NCBI GenBank assembly: GCA_023053545.1
Contig: JAKZAN010000039.1
Span: 77,001-141,000, forward strand
Reading direction: 5' to 3'
DNA from: Lepidurus packardi
Lineage: Eukaryota > Arthropoda > Branchiopoda > Notostraca > Triopsidae
Length of the DNA stretch: 64,000 nt
The translations under genes were made by a program, and so were the position numbers. The notes under the pieces are model-generated. The model had not been told where the DNA came from and searched no databases. It was given only the letters and a program-made list of their open reading frames with translations. Below are positions 12,121 through 23,440 of this stretch, in pieces (the stretch's first letter is position 1; each line of letters opens with the position of its first letter).

Positions 12121-13500
12121 TAATGAATTAAATCAGTCCGTAAGGAATAACTTCAGTACGTAAGGAAATAATTCAGTCCGTAATGAATTAATTCAGTCCG
12201 TAAGGAATTAATAAAATCCGTACGGAATTTATTCAGACAGTAAGGAATTAATTCAGTCCGTAAGGAATTAATTCAGTCCGTAAGGAATTAATTCAGTCAG
12301 TAAGGAATTAATTCAGTCCGTAAGGAATTAATTCAGTCCGTAAGGAATTAATTCAGTTCGTAAGGAATTAATTCAGTCCCTAAGGAATTAATTCAGTCCG
12401 TAAGGAATTATTTTAGTCCGTAATTAATTCATTCATTCCTTACGGAATTAATTAAGTCCATAAGGAATTAATTTAGTCTGTAAGGATTTAATTAAGTCCG
12501 TAATGAATTAATTCAGTCCGTAAGGAATAACTTCAGTACGTAAGGAAATAATTCAGTCCGTAATGGATTAATTAAGTCCGTAATGAATTAATTCAGTCCG
12601 TAAGGAATTAGTAAAATCCGTACGGAATTAATTCAGACCGTAAGGAATTAATTCAGTCCGTAAGGAATTAATTCAGTCCGTAAGGAATTAATTCAGTCAG
12701 TAAGGAATTAATTCATTCCGTAAAGAATTAATTCAGTCCGTAAATAATTAATTCAGTTCGAAATGAATTAATTAAGTCCATAAGGAATTAATTCAGTCTG
12801 TAAGGATTTAATTAAGTCCGTAATGAATTAATTCAGTCCGTAATGAATTAATTCAGTCCGTAAGGAATTAATTCAGTCTGTAAGGTATTAATTCAGTCCG
12901 TAAGGAATAAGTTCAGTACGTAAGGAATTAATTCAGTCCGTAATGGATTAATTAAGTCCGTAATGAATTAATTCAGTCCGTAAGGAATTAATAAAATCGG
13001 TACGGAATTTATTCAGACAGTAAGGAATTAATTCAGTCCGTAAGGAATTAATTCAGTCCGTAAGGAATTAATTCAGTCCGTAAGGAATTAATTCAGTCCG
13101 TTAGGAATTAATTCAGTTCGTAAGGAATTAATTCGGTCCCTAAGGAATTAATTCAGTCCGTAAGGAATTATTTCAGTCCGTAATTAATTCATTCATTCCT
13201 TACGGAATTAATTAAGTCCATAAGGAATTAATTTAGTCTGTAAGGATTTAATTAAGTCCGTAATGAATTAATTCAGTCCGTAAGGAATAATTTCAGTACG
13301 TAAGGAAATAATTCAGTCCGTAATGGATTAATTAAGTCCGTAATGAATTAATTCAGTCCGTAAGGAATTCATTCAGTCCGTAAGGAATTCATTCAGTCCG
13401 TAAGGAATAAGTTCAGTCCGTAAGGAATTAATTCAGTCCGTAATGGATTAATTAAGTCCGTAATGAATTAATTCAGTCCGTATGAAATTCATTCAGTCCG

Positions 13501-13559
13501 TAAGGAATTCATTCAGTGTGAAAAGAATTCAATCAATCTTAAAGAATTAATTCAGTCCG
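13501..13559 (+). repeat. Landmark trimer, GTGTG form
   Basis: Same landmark, but the first monomer ends GTGTG rather than GTGAG. This allele precedes the cores at 13521, 14780, 23146, 31076, 33117, 37255, 40155, 59013 and 63781. In the first seven it follows a compact pair, a GAAATTCATTCAG monomer then one GAATTC monomer. At 59013 and 63781 the flank is the GTGAG-type one, so those two look like recombinants between lineages. Confidence 0.85.
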
Positions 13560-13729
13560 TAAGGAACTAATTCAGTCCGTAAGGAATTAATTCAGTCCGT
13601 AAGGAATTAATTAAGTCCGTAAGGAATTAATTCAGTCCGTAAGGAATTAATTCAGTCCGTAACGAATTAATTCAGTCCGTAAGGTATTAATTCAGTCCGT
13701 AAGGTATTAATTCAGTCCGTAAGGAATTA

Positions 13730-13800
13730 ATTCAGTGAGTATAAAATTAATTCAGTCCGTAAGGAATTCATTCAGTCCGTAAGGAATTAATTCAGTAAGA
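13730..13800 (+). repeat. Secondary GTGAG monomer and AAGAAAGG monomer
   Basis: Ten monomers after the GTGTG landmark, a monomer again ends GTGAG, is followed by TATAAAATTAATTC, then a GAATTC monomer, then one ending AGTAAG before AAAGGAATTA. The set recurs near 14995, 23330, 31290 and 37470 (with TATGAAATT there) and only behind GTGTG landmarks, so it belongs to that lineage. TATAAAA at 13740 and 14999 is a one-base variant of TATGAAA and not a promoter. Confidence 0.75.
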
Positions 13801-15420
13801 AAGGAATTAATTCAGTTCGTAATGGATTAATTCAGTACGTAAGGAATTAATTCAGTCCGTAAGGAATTAATTCAGTCCGTAAGGAATAAGTTCAGTACGT
13901 AAGGAATTAATTCAGTCCGTAATGGATTAATTAAGTCCGTAATGAATCAATTCAGTCCGTAAGGAATTAATAAAATCCGTACGGAATTTATTCAGACAGT
14001 AAGGAATTAATTCAGTCCATAAGGAATTAATTCAGTCCGTAAGGAATTAATTCAGTCAGTAAGGAATTAATTCAGTCCGTAAGGAATTAATTCAGTCCGT
14101 AATGAATTAATTCAGTCCGTAAGGAATTAATTCAGTCTGTAAGGTATTAATTCAGTCCGTAAGGAATAAGTTCAGTACGTAAGGAATTAATTCAGTCCGT
14201 AATGGATTAATTAAGTCCGTAATGAATTAATTCAGTCCGTAAGGAATTAATAAAATCGGTACGGAATTTATTCAGACAGTAAGGAATTAATTCAGTCCGT
14301 AAGGAATTAATTCAGTCCGTAAGGAATTAATTCAGTCCGTAAGGAATTAATTCAGTCCGTTAGGAATTAATTCAGTTCGTAAGGAATTAATTCGGTCCCT
14401 AAGGAATTAATTCAGTCCGTAAGGAATTATTTCAGTCCGTAATTAATTCATTCATTCCTTACGGAATTAATTAAGTCCATAAGGAATTAATTTAGTCTGT
14501 AAGGATTTAATTAAGTCCGTAATGAATTAATTCAGTCCGTAAGGAATAATTTCAGTACGTAAGGAAATAATTCAGTCCGTAATGGATTAATTAAGTCCGT
14601 AATGAATTAATTCAGTCCGTAAGGAATTCATTCAGTCCGTAAGGAATTCATTCAGTCCGTAAGGAATAAGTTCAGTCCGTAAGGAATTAATTCAGTCCGT
14701 AATGGATTAATTAAGTCCGTAATGAATTAATTCAGTCCGTATGAAATTCATTCAGTCCGTAAGGAATTCATTCAGTGTGAAAAGAATTCAATCAATCTTA
14801 AAGAATTAATTCAGTCCGTAAGGAACTAATTCAGTCCGTAAGGAATTAATTCAGTCCGTAAGGAATTAATTAAGTCCGTAAGGAATTAATTCAGTCCGTA
14901 AGGAATTAATTCAGTCCGTAACGAATTAATTCAGTCCGTAAGGTATTAATTCAGTCCGTAAGGTATTAATTCAGTCCGTAAGGAATTAATTCAGTGAGTA
15001 TAAAATTAATTCAGTCCGTAAGGAATTCATTCAGTCCGTAAGGAATTAATTCAGTAAGAAAGGAATTAATTCAGTTCGTAATGGATTAATTCAGTACGTA
15101 AGGAATTAATTCAGTCCGTAAGGAATTAATTCAGTCCGTAAGGAATAAGTTCAGTACGTAAGGAATTAATTCAGTCCGTAATGGATTAATTAAGTCCGTA
15201 ATGAATCAATTCAGTCCGTAAGGAATTAATAAAATCCGTACGGAATTTATTCAGACAGTAAGGAATTAATTCAGTCCATAAGGAATTAATTCAGTCCGTA
15301 AGGAATTAATTCAGTCAGTAAGGAATTAATTCAGTCCGTAAGGAATTAATTCAGTCCGTAAGGAATTAATTCAGTTCGTAAGGAATTAATTCAGTCCCTA
15401 AGGAATTAATTCAGTCCGTA

Positions 15421-15480
15421 AGGAATTATTTCAGTCCGTAAGGAATAATTTCAGTACGTAAGGAAATAATTCAGTCCGTA
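15421..15480 (+). repeat. Cassette-deletion junction (100 bp missing)
   Basis: The TTATTTCAG monomer, which normally opens the marker cassette, is followed directly by AATAATTTCAGTACG; the TCCT, TCCA, TCTG, GGATTTAATT and TAATG monomers between them are absent. The same junction occurs near 16860, 17800, 23720, 24960, 31740, 33360, 37920 and 40400. A single deletion that then spread by duplication explains all copies. Confidence 0.82.
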
Positions 15481-16138
15481 ATGGATTAATTAAGTCCGTA
15501 ATGAATTAATTTAAGTCCGTAAAGAATTAATAAAATCCGTACGGAATTAATTCAGACCGTAAGGAATTAATTCAGTCCGTAAGGAATTAATTCAGTCCGT
15601 AAGGAATTAATTCAGTCAGTAAGGAATTAATTCAGTCCGTAAAGAATTAATTCAGTCCGTAAATAATTAATTCAGTTCGAAATGAATTAATTAAGTCCAT
15701 AAGGAATTAATTCAGTCTGTAAGGATTTAATTAAGTCCGTAATGAATTAATTCAGTCCGTAATGAATTAATTCAGTCCGTAAGGAATTAATTCAGTCCGT
15801 AAGGTATTAATTCAGTCCGTATGAAATTAATTCAGTCCGTAAGGAATTCATTCAGTCCGTAAGGAATTCATTCAGTGAGAAAAGAATTCAATCAATCTTA
15901 AAGAATTAATTCAGTCCGTAAGGAACTAATTCAGTCCGTAAGGAATTAATTCAGTCCGTAAGGAATTAATTAAGTTCGTAAGGAATTAATTAAGTCCGTA
16001 AGGAATTAATTCAGTCCGTAAGGAATTATTTCAGTCCGTAATTAATTAATTCATTCCTTACGGAATTAATTAAGTCCATAAGGAATTAATTTTGTCTGTA
16101 AGGATTTAATTAAGTCCGTAATGAATTAATTCAGTCCG

Positions 16139-18022
16139 TAAGGAATAACTTCAGTACGTAAGGAAATAATTCAGTCCGTAATGGATTAATTCAGTACGTA
16201 AGGAATTAATTCAGTCCGTAAGGAATTAATTCAGTCCGTAAGGAATAAGTTCAGTACGTAAGGAATTAATTCAGTCCGTAATGGATTAATTAAGTCCGTA
16301 ATGAATTAATTCAGTCCGTAAGGAATTAATAAAATCCGTACGGAATTTATTCAGACAGTAAGGAATTAATTCAGTCCGTAAGGAATTAATTCAGTCCGTA
16401 AGGAATTAATTCGGTCCCTAAGGAATTAATTCAGTCCGTAAGGAATTATTTCAGTCCGTAATTAATTCATTCATTCCTTACGGAATTAATTAAGTCCATA
16501 AGGAATTAATTTAGTCTGTAAGGATTTAATTAAGTCCATAATGAATTAATTCAGTCCGGAAGGAATAATTTCAGTACGTAAGGAAATAATTCAGTCCGTA
16601 ATGGATTAATTAAGTCCGTAATGAATTAATTTAAGTCCGTAAGGAATTAATAAAATCCGTACGGAATTAATTCAGACCGTAAGGAATTAATTCAGTCCGT
16701 AAGGAATTAATTCAGTCCGTAAGGAATTAATTCAGTCAGTAAGGAATTAATTCAGTCCGTAAAGAATTAATTCAGTCCGTAAATAATTAATTCAGTTCGA
16801 AATGAATTAATTCAGTCCCTAAGGAATTAATTCAGTCCGTAAAGAATTATTTCAGTCCGTAAGGAATAATTTCAGTACGTAAAGAAATAATTCAGTCCGT
16901 AATGGATTAATTAAGTCCGTAATGAATTAATTTAAGTCCGTAAGGAATTAATATAATCCGTACGGAATTAATTCAGACCGTAAGGAATTAATTCAGTCCG
17001 TAAGGAATTAATTCAGTCCGTAAGGAATTAATTCAGTCAGTAAGGAATTAATTCAGTCCGTAAAGAATTAATTCAGTCCGTAAGGAATAACTTCAGTACG
17101 TAAGGAAATAATTCAGTCCGTAATGGATTAATTCAGTACGTAAGGAATTAATTCAGTCCGTAAGGAATTAATTCAGTCCGTAAGGAATAAGTTCAGTACG
17201 TAAGGAATTAATTCAGTCCGTAATGGATTAATTAAGTCCGTAATGAATTAATTCAGTCCGTAAGGAATTAATAAAATCCGTACGGAATTTATTCAGACAG
17301 TAAGGAATTAATTCAGTCCGTAAGGAATTAATTCAGTCCGTAAGGAATTAATTCGGTCCCTAAGGAATTAATTCAGTCCGTAAGGAATTATTTCAGTCCG
17401 TAATTAATTCATTCATTCCTTACGGAATTAATTAAGTCCATAAGGAATTAATTTAGTCTGTAAGGATTTAATTAAGTCCATAATGAATTAATTCAGTCCG
17501 GAAGGAATAATTTCAGTACGTAAGGAAATAATTCAGTCCGTAATGGATTAATTAAGTCCGTAATGAATTAATTTAAGTCCGTAAGGAATTAATAAAATCC
17601 GTACGGAATTAATTCAGACCGTAAGGAATTAATTCAGTCCGTAAGGAATTAATTCAGTCCGTAAGGAATTAATTCAGTCAGTAAGGAATTAATTCAGTCC
17701 GTAAAGAATTAATTCAGTCCGTAAATAATTAATTCAGTTCGAAATGAATTAATTCAGTCCCTAAGGAATTAATTCAGTCCGTAAAGAATTATTTCAGTCC
17801 GTAAGGAATAATTTCAGTACGTAAGGAAATAATTCAGTCCGTAATGGATTAATTAAGTCCGTAATGAATTAATTTAAGTCCGTAAGGAATTAATATAATC
17901 CGTACGGAATTAATTCAGACCGTAAGGAATTAATTCAGTCCGTAAGGAATTAATTCAGTCCGTAAGGAATTAATTCAGTCAGTAAGGAATTAATTCAGTC
18001 CGTAAAGAATTAATTCAGTCCG
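16139..18022 (+). repeat. 942-bp tandem duplication
   Basis: 16139-17080 is repeated at 17081-18022. The period is 47 x 20 + 2 because each copy holds two 21-base monomers. Shared rare variants: TTAAGTCCATAATG, CCGGAAGGAATAA, GTAAAGAATTATTTCAG and ATATAATCCG. One difference seen (AAAGAAATA against AAGGAAATA near 16883). Confidence 0.87.
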
Positions 18023-18329
18023 TAAATAATTAATTCAGTTCGAAATGAATTAATTAAGTCCATAAGGAATTAATTCAGTCTGTAAGGATTTAATTAAGTC
18101 CGTAATGAATTAATTCAGTCCGTAATGAATTAATTCAGTCCGTAAGGAATAAATTCAGTCCGTAAGGTATTAATTCAGTCCGTATGAAATTAATTCAGTC
18201 CGTAAGGAATTCATTCAGTCCGTAAGGAATTCATTCAGTGAGAAAAGAATTCAATCAATCTTAAAGAATTAATTCAGTCCGTAAGGAACTAATTCAGTCC
18301 GTAAGGAATTAATTCAGTCCGTAAGGAAT

Positions 18330-20531
18330 TAATTAAGTTCGTAAGGAATTAATTAAGTCCGTAAGGAATTAATTCAGTCCGTAAGGAATTATTTCAGTCC
18401 GTAATTAATTAATTCATTCCTTACGGAATTAATTAAGTCCATAAGGAATTAATTTAGTCTGTAAGGATTTAATTAAGTCCGTAATGAATTAATTCAGTCC
18501 GTAAGGAATAACTTCAGTACGTAAGGAAATAATTCAGTCCGTAATGGATTAATTCAGTACGTAAGGAATTAATTCAGTCCGTAAGGAATTAATTCAGTCC
18601 GTAAGGAATAAGTTCAGTACGTAAGGAATTAATTCAGTCCGTAATGGATTAATTAAGTCCGTAATGAATTAATTCAGTCCGTAAGGAATTAATAAAATCC
18701 GTACGGAATTTATTCAGACAGTAAGGAATTAATTCAGTCCGTAAGGAATTAATTCAGTCCGTAAGGAATTAATTCAGTCCGTAAGGAATTAATTCAGTCC
18801 GTAAGGAATTAATTCAGTTCGTAAGGAATTAATTCGGTCCCTAAGGAATTAATTCAGTCCGTAAGGAATTATTTCAGTCCGTAATTAATTCATTCATTCC
18901 TTACGGAATTAATTAAGTCCATAAGGAATTAATTTAGTCTGTAAGGACTTAATTAAGTCCGTAATGAAATAATTCAGTCCGGAAGGAATAATTTCAGTAC
19001 GTAAGGAAATAATTCAGTCCGTAATGGATTAATTAAGTCCGTAATGAATTAATTTAAGTCCGTAAGGAATTAATAAAATCCGTACGGAATTAATTCAGAC
19101 CGTAAGGAATTAATTCAGTCCGTAAGGAATTAATTCAGTCCGTAAGGAATTAATTCAGTCAGTAAGGAATTAATTCAGTCCGTAAAGAATTAATTCAGTC
19201 CGTAAATAATTAATTCAGTTCGAAATGAATTAATTAAGTCCATAAGGAATTAATTCAGTCTGTAAGGATTTAATTAAGTCCGTAATGAATTAATTCAGTC
19301 CGTAATGAATTAATTCAGTCCGTAAGGAATTAATTCAGTCCGTAAGGTATTAATTCAGTCCGTAAGGAATAAGTTCAGTACGTAAGGAATTAATTCAGTC
19401 CGTAATCGATTAATTAAGTCCGTAATGAATTAATTAAGTTCGTAAGGAATTAATTAAGTCCGTAAGGAATTAATTCAGTCCGTAAGGAATTATTTCAGTC
19501 CGTAATTAATTAATTCATTCCTTACGGAATTAATTAAGTCCATAAGGAATTAATTTAGTCTGTAAGGATTTAATTAAGTCCGTAATGAATTAATTCAGTC
19601 CGTAAGGAATAACTTCAGCACGTAAGGAAATAATTCAGTCCGTAATGGATTAATTCAGTACGTAAGGAATTAATTCAGTCCGTAAGGAATTAATTCAGTC
19701 CGTAAGGAATAAGTTCAGTACGTAAGGAATTAATTCAGTCCGTAATGGATTAATTAAGTCCGTAATGAATTAATTCAGTCCGTAAGGAATTAATAAAATC
19801 CGTACGGAATTTATTCAGACAGTAAGGAATTAATTCAGTCCGTAAGGAATTAATTCAGTCCGTAAGGAATTAATTCAGTCCGTAAGGAATTAATTCAGTC
19901 CGTAAGGAATTAATTCAGTTCGTAAGGAATTAATTCGGTCCCTAAGGAATTAATTCAGTCCGTAAGGAATTATTTCAGTCCGTAATTAATTCATTCATTC
20001 CTTACGGAATTAATTAAGTCCATAAGGAATTAATTTAGTCTGTAAGGACATAATTAAGTCCGTAATGAATTAATTCAGTCCGGAAGGAATAATTTCAGTA
20101 CGTAAGGAAATAATTCAGTCCGTAATGGATTAATTAAGTCCGTAATGAATTAATTTAAGTCCGTAAGGAATTAATAAAATCCGTACGGAATTAATTCAGA
20201 CCGTAAGGAATTAATTCAGTCCGTAAGGAATTAATTCAGTCCGTAAGGAATTAATTCAGTCAGTAAGGAATTAATTCAGTCCGTAAAGAATTAATTCAGT
20301 CCGTAAATAATTAATTCAGTTCGAAATGAATTAATTAAGTCCATAAGGAATTAATTCAGTCTGTAAGGATTTAATTAAGTCCGTAATGAATTAATTCAGT
20401 CCGTAATGAATTAATTCAGTCCGTAAGGAATTAATTCAGTCCGTAAGGTATTAATTCAGTCCGTAAGGAATAAGTTCAGTACGTAAGGAATTAATTCAGT
20501 CCGTAATCGATTAATTAAGTCCGTAATGAAT
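18330..20531 (+). repeat. 1101-bp tandem duplication, first half of a nested set
   Basis: 18330-19430 is repeated at 19431-20531, marked at its start by ATTAAGTTCG. Differences seen include TAATGAAATAATTC against TAATGAATTAATTC, GGACTTAATT against GGACATAATT, and TTCAGTACG against TTCAGCACG. The copies overlap a larger 1962-base repeat. Confidence 0.82.
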
Positions 20532-22960
20532 TAATTCAGTCCGTATGAAATTAATTCAGTCCGTAAGGAATTAATTCAGTCCGTAAGGAATTATTTCAGT
20601 CCGTAATTAATTAATTCATTCCTTACGGAATTAATTAAGTCCATAAGGAATTAATTCAGTCTGTAAGGATTTAATTAAGTCCGTAATGAATTAATTCAGT
20701 CCGTAATGAATTAATTCAGTCCGTAAGGAATTAATTAAGTCCGTAAGGAATTAATTCAGTCCGTAAGGAATTAATTCAGTTCTTAAGGAATTAATTCGGT
20801 CCCTAAGGAATTAATTCAGTCCGTAAGGAATTATTTCAGTCCGTAATTAATTCATTCATTCCTTACGGAATTAATTAAGTCCATAAGGAATTAATTTAGT
20901 CTGTAAGGACTTAATTAAGTCCGTAATGAATTAATTCAGTCCGGAAGGAATAATTTCAGTACGTAAGGAAATAATTCAGTCCGTAATGGATTAATTAAGT
21001 CCGTAATGAATTAATTTAAGTCCGTAAGGAATTAATAAAATCCGTACGGAATTAATTCAGACCGTAAGGAATTAATTCAGTCCGTAAGGAATTAATTCAG
21101 TCCGTAAGGAATTAATTCAGTCAGTAAGGAATTAATTCAGTCCGTAAAGAATTAATTCAGTCCGTAAATAATTAATTCAGTTCGAAATGAATTAATTAAG
21201 TCCATAAGGAATTAATTCAGTCTGTAAGGATTTAATTAAGTCCGTAATGAATTAATTCAGTCCGTAATGAATTAATTCAGTCCGTAAGGAATTAATTCAG
21301 TCCGTAAGGTATTAATTCAGTCCGTAAGGAATAAGTTCAGTACGTAAGGAATTAATTCAGTCCGTAATCGATTAATTAAGTCCGTAATGAATTAATTAAG
21401 TTCGTAAGGAATTAATTAAGTCCGTAAGGAATTAATTCAGTCCGTAAGGAATTATTTCAGTCCGTAATTAATTAATTCATTCCTTACGGAATTAATTAAG
21501 TCCATAAGGAATTAATTTAGTCTGTAAGGATTTAATTAAGTCCGTAATGAATTAATTCAGTCCGTAAGGAATAACTTCAGTACGTAAGGAAATAATTCAG
21601 TCCGTAATGGATTAATTCAGTACGTAAGGAATTAATTCAGTCCGTAAGGAATTAATTCAGTCCGTAAGGAATAAGTTCAGTACGTAAGGAATTAATTCAG
21701 TCCGTAATGGATTAATTAAGTCCGTAATGAATTAATTCAGTCCGTAAGGAATTAATAAAATCCGTACGGAATTTATTCAGACAGTAAGGAATTAATTCAG
21801 TCCGTAAGGAATTAATTCAGTCCGTAAGGAATTAATTCAGTCCGTAAGGAATTAATTCAGTCCGTAAGGAATTAATTCAGTTCGTAAGGAATTAATTCGG
21901 TCCCTAAGGAATTAATTCAGTCCGTAAGGAATTATTTTAGTCCGTAATTAATTCATTCATTCCTTACGGAATTAATTAAGTCCATAAGGAATTAATTTAG
22001 TCTGTAAGGACTTAATTAAGTCCGTAATGAATTAATTCAGTCCGGAAGGAATAATTTCAGTACGTAAGGAAATAATTCAGTCCGTAATGGATTAATTAAG
22101 TCCGTAATGAATTAATTTAAGTCCGTAAGGAATTAATAAAATCCGTACGGAATTAATTCAGACCGTAAGGAATTAATTCAGTCCGTAAGGAATTAATTCA
22201 GTCCGTAAGGAATTAATTCAGTCAGTAAGGAATTAATTCAGTCCGTAAAGAATTAATTCAGTCCGTAAATAATTAATTCAGTTGGAAATGAATTAATTAA
22301 GTCCATAAGGAATTAATTCAGTCTGTAAGGATTTAATTAAGTCCGTAATGAATTAATTCAGTCCGTAATGAATTAATTCAGTCCGTAAGGAATTAATTCA
22401 GTCCGTAAGGTATTAATTCAGTCCGTAAGGAATAAGTTCAGTACGTAAGGAATTAATTCAGTCCGTAATCGATTAATTAAGTCCGTAATGAATTAATTCA
22501 GTCCGTATGAAATTAATTCAGTCCGTAAGGAATTAATTCAGTCCGTAAGGAATTATTTCAGTCCGTAATTAATTAATTCATTCCTTACGGAATTAATTAA
22601 GTCCATAAGGAATTAATTCAGTCTGTAAGGATTTAATTAAGTCCGTAATGAATTAATTCAGTCCGTAATGAATTAATTCAGTCCGTAAGGAATTAATTAA
22701 GTCCGTAAGGAATTATTTCAGTCCGTAAGGAATTAATTCAGTTCGTAAGGAATTAATTCGGTCCCTAAGGAATTAATTCAGTCCGTAAGGAATTATTTCA
22801 GTCCGTAATTAATTCATTCATTCCTTACGGAATTAATTAAGTCCATAAGGAATTAATTTAGTCTGTAAGGATTTAATTAAGTCCGTAATGAATTAATTCA
22901 GTCCGTAAGGAATAATTTCAGTACGTAAGGAAATAATTCAGTCCGTAATGGATTAATTAA
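19431..22960 (+). repeat. 1962-bp repeat overlapping the 1101-bp one
   Basis: 19431-21392 is repeated from 21393 to about 22960. The unit is the 1101-base segment plus an 861-base segment (20532-21392), so one duplication is nested in another. ATTAAGTTCG marks 18330, 19431 and 21393. Differences include TTTCAG against TTTTAG in the cassette near 21930 and CCGGAAGG against CCGTAAGG near 22903. The copies part near 22963, where the second leads into a GTGTG landmark. Confidence 0.8.
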
Positions 22961-23440
22961 GTCCGTAATGAATTAATTCAGTCCGTAAGGAATTCATTCA
23001 GTCCGTAAGGAATTCATTCAGTCCGTAAGGAATAAGTTCAGTCCGTAAGGAATTAATTCAGTCCGTAATGGATTAATTAAGTCCGTAATGAATTAATTCA
23101 GTCCGTACGAAATTCATTCAGTCCGTAAGGAATTCATTCAGTGTGAAAAGAATTCAATCAATCTTAAAGAATTAATTCAGTCCGTAAGGAACTAATTCAG
23201 TCCGTAAGGAATTAATTCAGTCCGTAAGGAATTAATTAAGTCCGTAAGGAATTAATTCAGTCCGTAAGGAATTAATTCAGTCCGTAAGGAATTAATTCAG
23301 TCCGTAAGGAATTAATTCAGTGAGTATGAAATTAATTCAGTCCGTAAGGAATTCATTCAGTCCGTAAGGAATTAATTCAGTAAGAAAGGAATTAATTCAG
23401 TCCGTAATTGATTAATTCAGTACGTAAGGAATTAATTCAG

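Larger units (their letters stand above)
12825..15360 (+). repeat. Perfect 1259-bp tandem duplication
   Basis: About 12825-14083 is repeated at 14084-15342, and the match continues to about 15362. Shared rare variants: AAAATCGG, CCGTTAGGAA, AATTCGGTCCC, TAACGAATTA, GAGTATAAAATT, AATGAATCAATTC and AGTCCATAAGG inside a consensus run. Each copy contains one GTGTG landmark trimer, which makes the period 63 x 20 - 1. No differences seen. Confidence 0.9.

Noticed and set aside
13740-13760. TATA-box-like TATAAAATTAA (also at 14999)
   Set aside because: It is a one-base variant of the TATGAAATTAA monomer, copied once by the 1259-base duplication, with no transcribed unit nearby.
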